This document shows positions 54,801 to 62,702 of a stretch of DNA of 64,000 bases, in pieces; positions within the stretch are counted from its first letter, which is position 1, and every line of letters begins with the position of its first letter. The DNA lies in assembly GCF_003208655.1 (NCBI RefSeq), contig NZ_QKLU01000007.1, positions 124,001 through 188,000 on the forward strand, given 5' to 3'. This DNA comes from Pedobacter nutrimenti. Lineage in GTDB: Bacteria; Bacteroidota; Bacteroidia; Sphingobacteriales; Sphingobacteriaceae. Below the pieces are notes generated by a model. The model saw nothing but the letters and a program-made list of their open reading frames with translations. It was not told the origin of the DNA and did no database searches. A program made the position numbers and the translations under genes.

Positions 54801-55788
54801 CGACGTGCTTGCTTCGGCAGCTTATCCGCTGCCTGCTGTTCACAATTGGGAACAGCTCAATTTAAGTATCACAGATCAGAATAAGCTGCCGGGTTGGGTC
54901 ACCAATGCCGACCCGGGTTTTACCATTGCAACCCAGCCAGGTTCAACGGCCAAAATCCTGACTGCAATGGCGGCATTTAATAAATTAGGTTTAAATGCAG
55001 CAGATAAAAGCTATCTGGTGAAAACGAATGAACGGATACGGACAAATGGGGCAGAACCAGATGAAACAGGTTTGATCAATATGGAAAGGGCTGTTGTAAA
55101 ATCTAATAACGTGTACTTTATTAAATTGGCAAACCAGGAGCATTTACAGGAAGAGATGGCCGCATTATACCTGAAAACAGGAATGTTTCTGCATGGTGTG
55201 GGTGGCTATTACTATAATCAAAAGCCTGACAATCAAAGACAGGATGGAAAATGGATGGAGCTGTGGCGCAAGACGGAGTTTAAAAGCCATTATAATCCAA
55301 ACCGTATTTACCAAAATCGGGCGACAGGAATATCCGGGATGGCCTGGGGCCAGGGGGAGTTGATTGCCAGTCCTGCAGCAGTGGCAAGAATGGCTGCCGG
55401 CATTGCAAATAAGGGAAATCTGCGAGCGAACCGTTATGTACTTAAGTCTAGCGATTCAAGTTTTTCCAGGAAGGAAATCATTCCTCTGGCAATAAAACCG
55501 GCCTATGCGGCCATGTTACAACGTTTTATGATCGAACAAAGTGCCCCTAAAACTGATATCCTGGGCATAAGTGTTGCCGGAAAAACAGGGACCCCGGAAA
55601 GGATCTGGAAAAGAAAAAAAGTAAATGATGGCTGGTACGTTTTTTTTGCGCCGAATGCTGCAGGAACAGATTATACGGTTGTTTGTATCAGAATAGAGGC
55701 AACAAGAGGTTCATCTAATGCAGTCAGGCTTGCCGGTGAGCACATTATTCCCTTCCTGCTGGAGAAAAATTATATAAAAAGCATTTGA
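51823..55788 (+). CDS. SEDS glycosyltransferase fused to penicillin-binding transpeptidase (RodA/FtsW-PBP)
   Basis: A 1321-residue bifunctional cell-wall synthase. Residue ~14-38 is a membrane helix, followed by an extracytoplasmic region with a carboxypeptidase-regulatory-like fold (about 175-260). Residues ~290-755 are the multi-helix SEDS domain; GGGLTGQGTGEG and HTDMILPSIGEEFGWLG are typical, and Asp590 (WQDAW) aligns with the first Asp of the DPxxDP motif. From ~796 comes a class B PBP with STAK (Ser1041, Lys1044), SNN (Ser1094) and KTG (Lys1254). SEDS proteins and class B PBPs are normally separate partners; here polymerase and crosslinker are one chain. It overlaps the phosphatase gene by 23 bases. 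Confidence 0.92.
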   Translation: MKRDQLNKTENNRGRWSERLFIAATGLVFILLFFRLFSVLEHRFQGTVVKLKEGAIVNLNDADPVSGIRNVLSKGNYDLDSRDIAFIGKILDQRLKENGHFQNIGELNKQSYFVSAQQAFDQGGSSFKRRVLLSRSLLGYQDTGSSSYEKEQTRPAPLPASRDLGQGIYSIKGKVGQKSSGIAGVLVKLEMIIPKDSLELEPLSAFVRTNENGDFEFKGLPTGRSYEVLPLQPGFEFGKSQGTIDLKQNEVFNFRQKEHRIRLLSSRDFNTLKTDGAFIVRSPLRFEKGYWIIAGSFLLLFVLVHILLSVFAAAADQFLLPALMVLTGLSLLSLLSLQDPLRDRFLATDTLIYLVAGMVVVVLLSLLNLKRFNADSKLYRLFLFQKDRTAANGWPWIVLAMVVLVSTILMGSGPEGSGVKVNLFGIQPSEVVKYLVILFLSGFFALNEKFISAYASWKKRWSFFSFALLAIIFTLLLFLTLGDLGPAIVICFTFIVLFSFSRGDFMYMAAFVALYILIGFLIDNVWIDAALTFGALFLVQLYKRKQASESALMALLVITAFLTIDKIPFLHRIVPGPVERLSDRKAIWQDAWNNEVYGGDQVANGLWAISGGGLTGQGTGEGYAKTIPEAHTDMILPSIGEEFGWLGMTCIFLLFLLYLHRSILIGRASGNPFLFYVCTGIGISTFIQFLLIAGGSTGALPLSGVSLPFESYGGSSLMINLAGAGFLMGVSSLKGTKVQMDYISKQQDANLVPALTVASIAVFLLLLNTAFYAFNNKKWISRPALVADKSGARMFSYNPRIAILMKKLAAGNLYDRDGNLLATSDPALIKKQYDVLKAAGAGKYDLDSAMHKRPSRYYPFEEQMFFWTGDANTGIFTGGINGYFGEYEHAAELRGFKMPLNSYTVKASRYREDRFLPRGVKEMTVQKRDYGALVPLLQSGLDSAEIALLKQKNRDVRLAVDAGLQTHIQQSLASDPALKNNRVSVVVMEAGSGDVLASAAYPLPAVHNWEQLNLSITDQNKLPGWVTNADPGFTIATQPGSTAKILTAMAAFNKLGLNAADKSYLVKTNERIRTNGAEPDETGLINMERAVVKSNNVYFIKLANQEHLQEEMAALYLKTGMFLHGVGGYYYNQKPDNQRQDGKWMELWRKTEFKSHYNPNRIYQNRATGISGMAWGQGELIASPAAVARMAAGIANKGNLRANRYVLKSSDSSFSRKEIIPLAIKPAYAAMLQRFMIEQSAPKTDILGISVAGKTGTPERIWKRKKVNDGWYVFFAPNAAGTDYTVVCIRIEATRGSSNAVRLAGEHIIPFLLEKNYIKSI

Positions 55789-55803
55789 TAAAATTATTAA
55801 AAT

Positions 55804-56598
55804 ATGTTTAATCCATTCAAAAAAGACAGATCAGCCCAGGTTCCGGATGTTAAGATGATCAGGGAGCAAGGCCTTGTGTTCCTGAAAGAAGAACTGCAAA
55901 AACTGGAAGGAGGGGAAGGGGCGCATGTTCAGGTAATTACGCTGTTTATAGCGCCTCCGGAGGAACAACAACATCTGTATGAAGCTGCTTTTTATTTGAA
56001 GGACCAGGAAAAATTGAAGCAGGAAATTCAGCGTGTGGCCGATAATTTTGCATTGGAATTGCCTGTAAACTGGAAACTTGAAGTTATAGCGTCTGACAGA
56101 TTAGGCCAGGACTTAATTGCCGATAAAAGTCTGTACCTGGCTATAAAAATTGGAACAACTCCATTAAAAACAGCGCCAGCGCTTATAGAAAAAACGGCTC
56201 ATATCACCGTATTGCAAGGGGAAGCCGAGCGGAATGAATATTTAATCCACAGAACACATGGCCGGGTTAATTTAGGCAGGGGAAGCCAGGTTCAGGCAGC
56301 TGATGGTTCTTTAAGGTTAAACTTCATTGCCTTTGCAGATGAATCCGGTTATACAGGGAACCGTTTTGTCAGCCGAAAACATGCTCACCTGGAATGGGAC
56401 GATCAGAAAGGCGGTTTTGTGCTTTTTGCGGATGAAGGCGGTATTCCCCCTGCGAATAAAACAAAAGTCAGGTCGGCCGCGGACGAAAATCCATTGCGCT
56501 TAAATGCTTCGGATGTCGGGTATCTGCTGAAAGAAGGAGATCAGGTTATTCTTGGTGAGTCTGTTGTCCTTTTATTTAAGTACATAGAAGAAAATTAG
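55804..56598 (+). CDS. FHA-domain protein (FhaB-like)
   Basis: A 264-residue cytoplasmic protein. The first ~135 residues are an alpha/beta region (RMI-type start, then HVQVITLFIAPPEEQQHLYE). The C-terminal FHA domain (about 140-264) keeps the phospho-Thr contacts: Gly158-Arg159 (LGRG) and Ser190-Arg-Lys-His193 (SRKHA). It should bind a phosphorylated partner, likely the kinase or the SEDS-PBP fusion. It is 15 bases after the fusion gene. It closes the kinase/phosphatase/wall-synthesis cluster, and the next gene begins 127 bases on. Confidence 0.85.
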   Translation: MFNPFKKDRSAQVPDVKMIREQGLVFLKEELQKLEGGEGAHVQVITLFIAPPEEQQHLYEAAFYLKDQEKLKQEIQRVADNFALELPVNWKLEVIASDRLGQDLIADKSLYLAIKIGTTPLKTAPALIEKTAHITVLQGEAERNEYLIHRTHGRVNLGRGSQVQAADGSLRLNFIAFADESGYTGNRFVSRKHAHLEWDDQKGGFVLFADEGGIPPANKTKVRSAADENPLRLNASDVGYLLKEGDQVILGESVVLLFKYIEEN

Positions 56599-56725
56599 GA
56601 ACCTATACCTTGATGCCGGAACATACCTTTAAAAATGCTAAAGAAATTTAATGATTCGCCAAAGCTGAAGTAGTTTTAAATCAGAATTTTATACTAATTG
56701 CATTAATTTAGGATAAACCCATCTG

Positions 56726-58258
56726 ATGAAATTAAAAACCATATTTAGTGTTGCGGCTATCTTTTCTGCCCTTTCCTCTAATGCTCAAAAGATCAGCCCG
56801 CTTTGGAAAGATTTTGTAGAAGCAAAAAAAAACGGAAAAATTGCAGTCCTTCCCGATTTTTCTTATGCGGGTTACCATTGGTCTGAACAGGCACTTCCGG
56901 ATTTAAAAGACAAAAAGGTTTTTAATGTCAAAGATTTCGGGGCCATTGCAAATGACGATCTGTACGACGACCAGGCCATCCAGAAAGCAATCGATGCGGC
57001 CCAGGAAAATCCGGGAGGAGGAATCGTTTTTTTCGGGCCGGGAAAATATCTGATTGCGGCAGATGAGGACCCTTCCAAACAAATCAGGATTTCAAAAAGT
57101 GGAATTGTGCTCAAGGGGAGCGGAACTGGAAAGAACGGGACTGAAATCTATCAGGCCAATAAACGGATTAACGGAAGACAGTTTCTGTTTAAGCCGGATC
57201 AGACCGAGAGCCAGAAACTGACCCGTATTGTAAAAGATGCAGAAAGGGAAACTTTTGTTGTCGAAGTAGAAAATGCGGGCCAGTTGAAACCAGGACAGGA
57301 TGTGGTGATCCGTCACCGGAGTGAAGAATATACAAGGGCTTATTTTGCGCCTTTAGATCTTAAGCCTCAATGGAGCAGACTCTTTGGTGAAAAGGGAGGA
57401 ATGCAGATCTTTGAAATCCATACGATTGAAAAAATAGACGGTGCGAAGGTGACCTTTAAAAACCCGCTTCACCTGGACATCAGAATGGTCAAGTCTTCCA
57501 ACTGGGACTTGGTATCTTATACGCCTATTGTGGAATGCGGAATAGAAGACATTACCTTCAGCAGCAACTGGAAAAATTATCCGGAGGAGTTCGTCCATCA
57601 TAAAAATGAGATTCATGATTATGCCTATGAAGCGGTGGGAATGGAATTTGTTAAAAACAGTTGGCTGAGAAATTGTGAATTTCACGATCTGAATGAAGGG
57701 GTTTTTATTCGTTCCGGTTATCAGATTAGTGTTTTAAACACCCATTTCAGAGGGAAAAAAGGCCATGCTTCAGTTCATGCCAGAACGGGTTATGGGGTAC
57801 TGGTGAAAAACTGTTCTTTCAATAATGCCCAGCACCATGGAGCAGGCACCGGATATAGTGCCGTAGGGACGGTCATTACACAGTGTTCACTTGGAACCGA
57901 CCAAAATTTTGACATTCATTCCGGACAACCTTATGCGACTTTATATGATCAGATTGATGGTGGTGTATTTTATAACCTTGGCGGACCTGAACCAGGCCAT
58001 CCGCACCATGGAAAATACCTGGTGTTGTGGAATTTTTACCATAAGTCTGTAAAAGACCAGCACTATAATTTCTGGGATATGCAAAGGAGAAGAAATTATA
58101 CGATTGCCTCGCCTATTCTGGTTGGTTTCCGTTCCGACCGGAAAGTAAGCTTTGAAAATGCTGGTTTAAATGAATCTCAGGGAGAAGAGGTTTTGCCTTT
58201 ATCGTTATTTGAGGCCCAACTGGAACTCAGGATCAATAAAAAAGACATCAGCAAATGA
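56726..58258 (+). CDS. Secreted right-handed beta-helix protein, putative polysaccharide lyase/hydrolase
   Basis: A 510-residue protein with a signal peptide ending near SNAQK. The DFGAIANDDLYDDQAIQKAI block is typical of pectate-lyase-like and polygalacturonase-like beta-helices. Central residues (about 230-400) show short Val/Gly/Asn-rich repeats such as NEGVFIRSGYQISVLNTHF, GYGVLVKNCSF, consistent with helix coils, with several His-rich turns (HHGAGTGYS). It may belong to the DUF4955 group. No catalytic residues can be assigned. It overlaps the next gene by 4 bases (ATGA). No SusC/SusD pair is adjacent. Confidence 0.7.
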   Translation: MKLKTIFSVAAIFSALSSNAQKISPLWKDFVEAKKNGKIAVLPDFSYAGYHWSEQALPDLKDKKVFNVKDFGAIANDDLYDDQAIQKAIDAAQENPGGGIVFFGPGKYLIAADEDPSKQIRISKSGIVLKGSGTGKNGTEIYQANKRINGRQFLFKPDQTESQKLTRIVKDAERETFVVEVENAGQLKPGQDVVIRHRSEEYTRAYFAPLDLKPQWSRLFGEKGGMQIFEIHTIEKIDGAKVTFKNPLHLDIRMVKSSNWDLVSYTPIVECGIEDITFSSNWKNYPEEFVHHKNEIHDYAYEAVGMEFVKNSWLRNCEFHDLNEGVFIRSGYQISVLNTHFRGKKGHASVHARTGYGVLVKNCSFNNAQHHGAGTGYSAVGTVITQCSLGTDQNFDIHSGQPYATLYDQIDGGVFYNLGGPEPGHPHHGKYLVLWNFYHKSVKDQHYNFWDMQRRRNYTIASPILVGFRSDRKVSFENAGLNESQGEEVLPLSLFEAQLELRINKKDISK

Positions 58259-60303
58259 GAAAATACCTGCTTTTTTTGATACTGGCTATTTTTTGTTTTA
58301 AAAACAATACACTAGGCCAGATGAAGGAAACACCAGAGGACAGCAGGTGGAAGATCCTGGCGGACGGAAGTATTTGCTGGGACATTGGAGCTGGACTTCC
58401 TCATGCAGACCATATTGAAATGGCAGGAGAGAAAGTGGCCATATGGGTGGAATATGCATTGGACAAAGACAAAAAATCAAAAATAAGCAGGACCCTGGTT
58501 TTTCCTACTTTCAGGATGTTACCTGATGCGACCAGAAGCCATATTTCCTATACTTTTCAGGATAATGAATTGCCCAGGTTTTTTATCAATAACAAGTTAC
58601 TGGATTTTTCTGTCTCTGGCAGTCCAAAATCGGGCCCTTTGGGTTACAACATCAAAAACATCCGTCATAAAGGGATCATGCGTATTTCTGCGGAGTCTGG
58701 AAATCCGGCAATGGTTCATGTAGAGCGCAGTATTTTTCCATCTGTTGACCAGCCCATGGCTATTGAGAAATTTGTTTTTACCAATAAAACAGATAAGGAA
58801 CTACAGGTGTCCATGGAATACCTTAAAAAAGAGGTGCGCACCGATCCTTCCAAAAGTAAAGTGCGTTCGCATTCCATCATCATGGGAACTATAGGAGAGG
58901 GAAACCGGTCTCTGGCCCCTGGAGCATCAGCAAGTTTTTCTGTCTATTATCTGGCCACAGACAGTCCGCAGTCCATAGAAAAAATAGATCCCGATGGGCA
59001 GGAGGAAAAAAGGAGGAACCGTGTTTCTGAAATTTTGGCTCCGCTTAAATTGGAAACACCGGATAGCGTATTGAATACGGCCTTTGACTTTGCAAAGCTA
59101 AGGGCTACAGAAAGTATTTATAAAACCAAAGGCGGTTATTTTCATGGCCCCGGCGGACTTGCTTATTATGCTGCGATCTGGGCCAATGACCAGGCAGAAT
59201 ATGTGAATCCTTATTTTGCCTTTTCAGGGGACAAAATTGGAAATTTATCGGCTATGAATGCTTATCGCTGGTTTGCAAAATATATGAACCCAGATTATAA
59301 GGCCATTCCGAGCTCTATTGTGGCCGAGGGAGATGCGGTATGGAAAGGAGCGGGGGACAGAGGAGACCAGGCTATGATCGCTTATGGAGCTTCAAGATAT
59401 GCCCTGGCCAACGGAGACATTGATTCTGCCCGTGTCTTGTGGCCACTGATCGAGTGGTGTCTGGAATACAGCCGCCGAAAGCTCAATAGTGAAGGTGTGG
59501 TGAATTCTGACAAAGATGAACTGGAGGGTCGTTTTCCTTCCGGGAAAGCCAATCTGGCAACCAATACTTTATATTATGATGCCCTGCGCTCAGCAGCCAT
59601 GCTTGGTCCTTTGCTTGGAAAACCCGCAGCACAAATCAAAAATTACCGTAAACAGGCAGATGAACTGAGCCGGAATATAGAAAAGTATTTTGGGGGCAAT
59701 GTAGAGGGTTTTGAGACTTATAAATATTATGAAGGTAATGACGTATTGAGGGCTTGGATTTGTTTGCCCCTAACCGTAGGGCTTTATGGACGAAAAGAAG
59801 GCACCATTAAGGCCTTGTTTTCACCAAGATTATGGACTGCGGACGGACTGGCCACACAGGCAGGTAAAGAAACTTTCTGGGACCGCTCTACACTTTATGC
59901 ACTCAGAGGCGTGCTGGAGGCAGGTGAAACCGATAAAGCGATGAATTTTATACAATATTATTCCCGCAGACGTTTGCTGGGAGCGCATGTCCCTTATCCG
60001 GTTGAAGCTTATCCGGAAGGAAACCAACGGCATTTGTCTGCTGAAAGTGGGTTGTATTGTCGCATCTTTACCGAAGGTTTGTTTGGAATGCGCCCAGTCG
60101 GCTTTCGTGCCTTTAACTGTACACCAAGAATGCCGGCGGGGTGGAACCATTATGCCCTGCGCCGTATTCATTCTTTTGGACATGTATTTGATCTGGAAAT
60201 TTCCCGGGCAGGGAAAAATAAATTGCTCATCCAGGTTTTGACGGACGGTCAAAAAAAGGCTTACGAAATCCAGGAAGGTAGTACAAAGCGCATCAGCCTT
60301 TAG
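58255..60303 (+). CDS. Putative (alpha/alpha)6-barrel glycosidase, family unassigned
   Basis: A 682-residue secreted protein with signal peptide ending near TLGQM. An N-terminal beta domain (about 25-250) is followed by a helical barrel (about 270-610). Barrel features include GGYFHGPGGLAYYAAIWAND, EGDAVWKGAGDRGDQAMIA and DKDELEGRFPSGKANLATNT, the last two carrying acidic residues that could be catalytic. The plan resembles six-hairpin glycosidases (GH63, GH78, GH95), but I cannot place it in a family. It is translationally coupled to the beta-helix gene. Its stop codon overlaps that of the convergent aldehyde dehydrogenase gene. Confidence 0.65.
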   Translation: MRKYLLFLILAIFCFKNNTLGQMKETPEDSRWKILADGSICWDIGAGLPHADHIEMAGEKVAIWVEYALDKDKKSKISRTLVFPTFRMLPDATRSHISYTFQDNELPRFFINNKLLDFSVSGSPKSGPLGYNIKNIRHKGIMRISAESGNPAMVHVERSIFPSVDQPMAIEKFVFTNKTDKELQVSMEYLKKEVRTDPSKSKVRSHSIIMGTIGEGNRSLAPGASASFSVYYLATDSPQSIEKIDPDGQEEKRRNRVSEILAPLKLETPDSVLNTAFDFAKLRATESIYKTKGGYFHGPGGLAYYAAIWANDQAEYVNPYFAFSGDKIGNLSAMNAYRWFAKYMNPDYKAIPSSIVAEGDAVWKGAGDRGDQAMIAYGASRYALANGDIDSARVLWPLIEWCLEYSRRKLNSEGVVNSDKDELEGRFPSGKANLATNTLYYDALRSAAMLGPLLGKPAAQIKNYRKQADELSRNIEKYFGGNVEGFETYKYYEGNDVLRAWICLPLTVGLYGRKEGTIKALFSPRLWTADGLATQAGKETFWDRSTLYALRGVLEAGETDKAMNFIQYYSRRRLLGAHVPYPVEAYPEGNQRHLSAESGLYCRIFTEGLFGMRPVGFRAFNCTPRMPAGWNHYALRRIHSFGHVFDLEISRAGKNKLLIQVLTDGQKKAYEIQEGSTKRISL

Positions 60304-61673
60304 CGGACATATACGGTTTTAATGTTCACAAATTCCCTGATGCCAAACAGCCCCAGTTCTCTGCCATAACCAGACTGATTGATCCCGCCAAAAGGCAAGC
60401 GGGGATCTGATTTGACCAGTGTATTGACAAAACAGGAGCCTGCATTTAGCAGGCCTTCTGCAATTTTTTCTCCCGATGCAATGTCTTTGCTGAATACCGC
60501 TGCCCCTAGTCCAAAAGAAGAATCATTTGCAATGCGAATGGCATCTGCGGTATTTTTTGCAGAAAAAACCAATGCAACCGGACCAAAAAGTTCTTCGGTA
60601 TAGGCAGGCATTCCCTTTTTTATTCCGGTTAATATGGTTGGGATATAATAGGCATGTTTTCCTTTAGGGTCCGGAATGTAACCACCCAATAGACATTTGG
60701 CCCCGGCCTGAATATTATCCAAAACCTGCTGGTGTAATTCATCCCTCAGGTCTGTTCTTGCCATAGGTCCAAGATCTGTTTGGGGGGCAAAAGGATCACC
60801 GGTTTTTTTTTCGGACATCTTTTCTTTAAAAATTTTAAGGAATTTTTTTTCTATACTTCTGACCAGGATAAACCTTTTTGCTGCAATACAGCTTTGGCCA
60901 TTATTGATCAGCCGGCTTTGCGCACAAATTTCTGCTGCATATTCCAGATCGGCATCTTCGAGAACCAGATAAGGATCGCTGCCGCCCAGTTCAAGGACTG
61001 TCTTTTTTAACAAACTTGCCGCCTGCCGGGCCACTTGTATTCCAGCTCCTGTGCTTCCTGTAAGGGTTACGGCTTTCACCAGTGGGTTTTCAATCACCTG
61101 ATTTACCCTTTTGCTGGAAATAACCAGCGTTTGAAAAACGTGATCCGGAAACCCGGCTTCCTTTAATACCTCCTCTATGGCAAGGGCACAACCGGTTACG
61201 TTTGAAGAATGTTTGAGTAAGGCACAATTTCCAGCCATCAGGCCAGGTGCCAGAAAGCGGAAAACCTGCCAGAAAGGAAAATTCCAGGGCATTACCGCCA
61301 GCACAATGCCAAGAGGCCTGAAACAAACATAACTTTTGGAGGCTTCAGTTTCAACAGGTTCATCTTTTAAGAATTTTTCGCCGTTAGCGGCATAGTATTC
61401 ACAAACTTTTGCGCATTTCTCTACTTCCTCCAGACCTGATTTTAAGGGTTTTCCCATTTCCAGGGCCATTAGGGCAGCCAACTCTTTTTTTCTTTCTCTA
61501 AGCACTTCAGCGGTCTTATTCAATAAGGCGGCCTTCAAGTCAAAATCCGTAAACTGCCAGTCCTCCCAGGCTCTGGCGCCCAGTTTTATCTTTTTTGCAA
61601 TGACTTTTTCGGAATCTTCAGAATAAGTTTTTATCAATTTACCATTTACAGGATTAACGGATTTTATGCTCAT
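60300..61673 (-). CDS. NAD(P)-dependent aldehyde dehydrogenase (succinate-semialdehyde type)
   Basis: A 457-residue cytoplasmic enzyme. The MPWNFPFWQVFRFLAPGLMA block, LTGSTGAG (cofactor), VLELGGSDPYLVLEDAD (Glu general base region) and NNGQSCIAAKRF (catalytic Cys) are all in place. The length and SSADH-like N-terminus suggest a semialdehyde substrate; gabD is a reasonable guess but not certain. It stands alone with a 94-base gap to the divergent epimerase gene. Its 3' end shares four bases with the stop codon of the (alpha/alpha)6 gene. Confidence 0.88.
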   Translation of the reverse strand: MSIKSVNPVNGKLIKTYSEDSEKVIAKKIKLGARAWEDWQFTDFDLKAALLNKTAEVLRERKKELAALMALEMGKPLKSGLEEVEKCAKVCEYYAANGEKFLKDEPVETEASKSYVCFRPLGIVLAVMPWNFPFWQVFRFLAPGLMAGNCALLKHSSNVTGCALAIEEVLKEAGFPDHVFQTLVISSKRVNQVIENPLVKAVTLTGSTGAGIQVARQAASLLKKTVLELGGSDPYLVLEDADLEYAAEICAQSRLINNGQSCIAAKRFILVRSIEKKFLKIFKEKMSEKKTGDPFAPQTDLGPMARTDLRDELHQQVLDNIQAGAKCLLGGYIPDPKGKHAYYIPTILTGIKKGMPAYTEELFGPVALVFSAKNTADAIRIANDSSFGLGAAVFSKDIASGEKIAEGLLNAGSCFVNTLVKSDPRLPFGGINQSGYGRELGLFGIREFVNIKTVYVR

Positions 61674-61767
61674 AAAGTAAAATTATAGAAATTAAAGTAT
61701 ATAACCAGTTGGAGGCCATTTTGGTTTCAAAGCCCTGGAAGATTCTATTTTTTTTCTATTTTTAATT

Positions 61768-62634
61768 ATGATTACACTGGAAAATGAACATATCAAGGCC
61801 TCCTTTCTTCCTAAAGGGGCCGAGTTGAAAAGCCTGATCAAAAAAGACAGCGGACAGCAGTACATGTGGAATGCAGATCCGGATTACTGGGGAAAGACAA
61901 GCCCGGTACTGTTTCCTATCGTAGGTGCCCTTAAAAACAACACCTATAACTATAAAGACAGCGAATATGAATTGAGCAGACATGGTTTTGCAAGAGATAA
62001 AGAGTTCCAGATACAGCAGCTGGGGAACCAAGAGGTCTTGTTTACTTTAAAGAGTGATGAACAAACCCTAAAAAATTATCCTTTTGAATTTAATTTAGGA
62101 CTCAGGTACCGTTTAAATGAGGACATATTGTCCTGTAGCTATGAAGTGCATAACCCCGGAGCTTCCAATTTGCTTTTTTCTATAGGCGGTCATCCTGCTT
62201 TTGCTGTACCCTTAAGCAAAGGAGAAGACTATAACGATTATGAACTTGAATTTAACGCAGACCAGGTTTTGACCTATTATAAAATAAACGATAACCTGAT
62301 CGATCATAAAACCGAAAACATTACTTTATTAAACAGAAAATTAAGGTTACAGCATAACCTTTTTTATGATGATGCCCTGGTTTTTAAGTCATTAAAAAGT
62401 AATAGGATCTCCTTGAAGGGCGGGCAGAATAAACCAGGTATTCACTTTAGTTTTGAGGGTTTTCCATATTTTGGAATATGGTCTGCTAAAGATGCAGATT
62501 TTGTATGCCTGGAACCCTGGTGTGGCATAGCCGACGGCATAGACCATGATCAGGACCTGGATAAAAAAGAAGGTATAATTACATTGCTTCCGGGAGGCAG
62601 CTGGCACAGAACCTGGAAAGTTCAGCCTTTCTAA
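61768..62634 (+). CDS. Aldose 1-epimerase family protein
   Basis: A 288-residue cytoplasmic protein of the galactose mutarotase-like fold. Conserved parts include SRHGFARDKEF with a His, FSIGGHPAFAVPL with the catalytic-type His, and the Glu in FVCLEPWCGIADG. It resembles the LacX subgroup, which interconverts alpha and beta anomers of hexoses or hexose phosphates. Substrate unknown. It has its own promoter region of 94 bases shared with the divergent dehydrogenase gene, without an exact -7 box. A 68-base gap separates it from the kinase gene. Confidence 0.82.
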   Translation: MITLENEHIKASFLPKGAELKSLIKKDSGQQYMWNADPDYWGKTSPVLFPIVGALKNNTYNYKDSEYELSRHGFARDKEFQIQQLGNQEVLFTLKSDEQTLKNYPFEFNLGLRYRLNEDILSCSYEVHNPGASNLLFSIGGHPAFAVPLSKGEDYNDYELEFNADQVLTYYKINDNLIDHKTENITLLNRKLRLQHNLFYDDALVFKSLKSNRISLKGGQNKPGIHFSFEGFPYFGIWSAKDADFVCLEPWCGIADGIDHDQDLDKKEGIITLLPGGSWHRTWKVQPF

Positions 62635-62659
62635 TTTAGTTTTATTCTTGGGCTTTCAT

Positions 62660-62667
62660 TATATTTG
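62660..62667 (+). promoter_or_regulatory. Putative -7 box of the GAF histidine kinase
   Basis: TATATTTG matches TAnnTTTG exactly, 35 bases ahead of the ATG at 62703. No -33 TTTG is evident at the standard spacing. Confidence 0.45.
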
Positions 62668-62702
62668 AACATGCTGGTGTAAAGATCGGTGTGAATCTCC
62701 CT

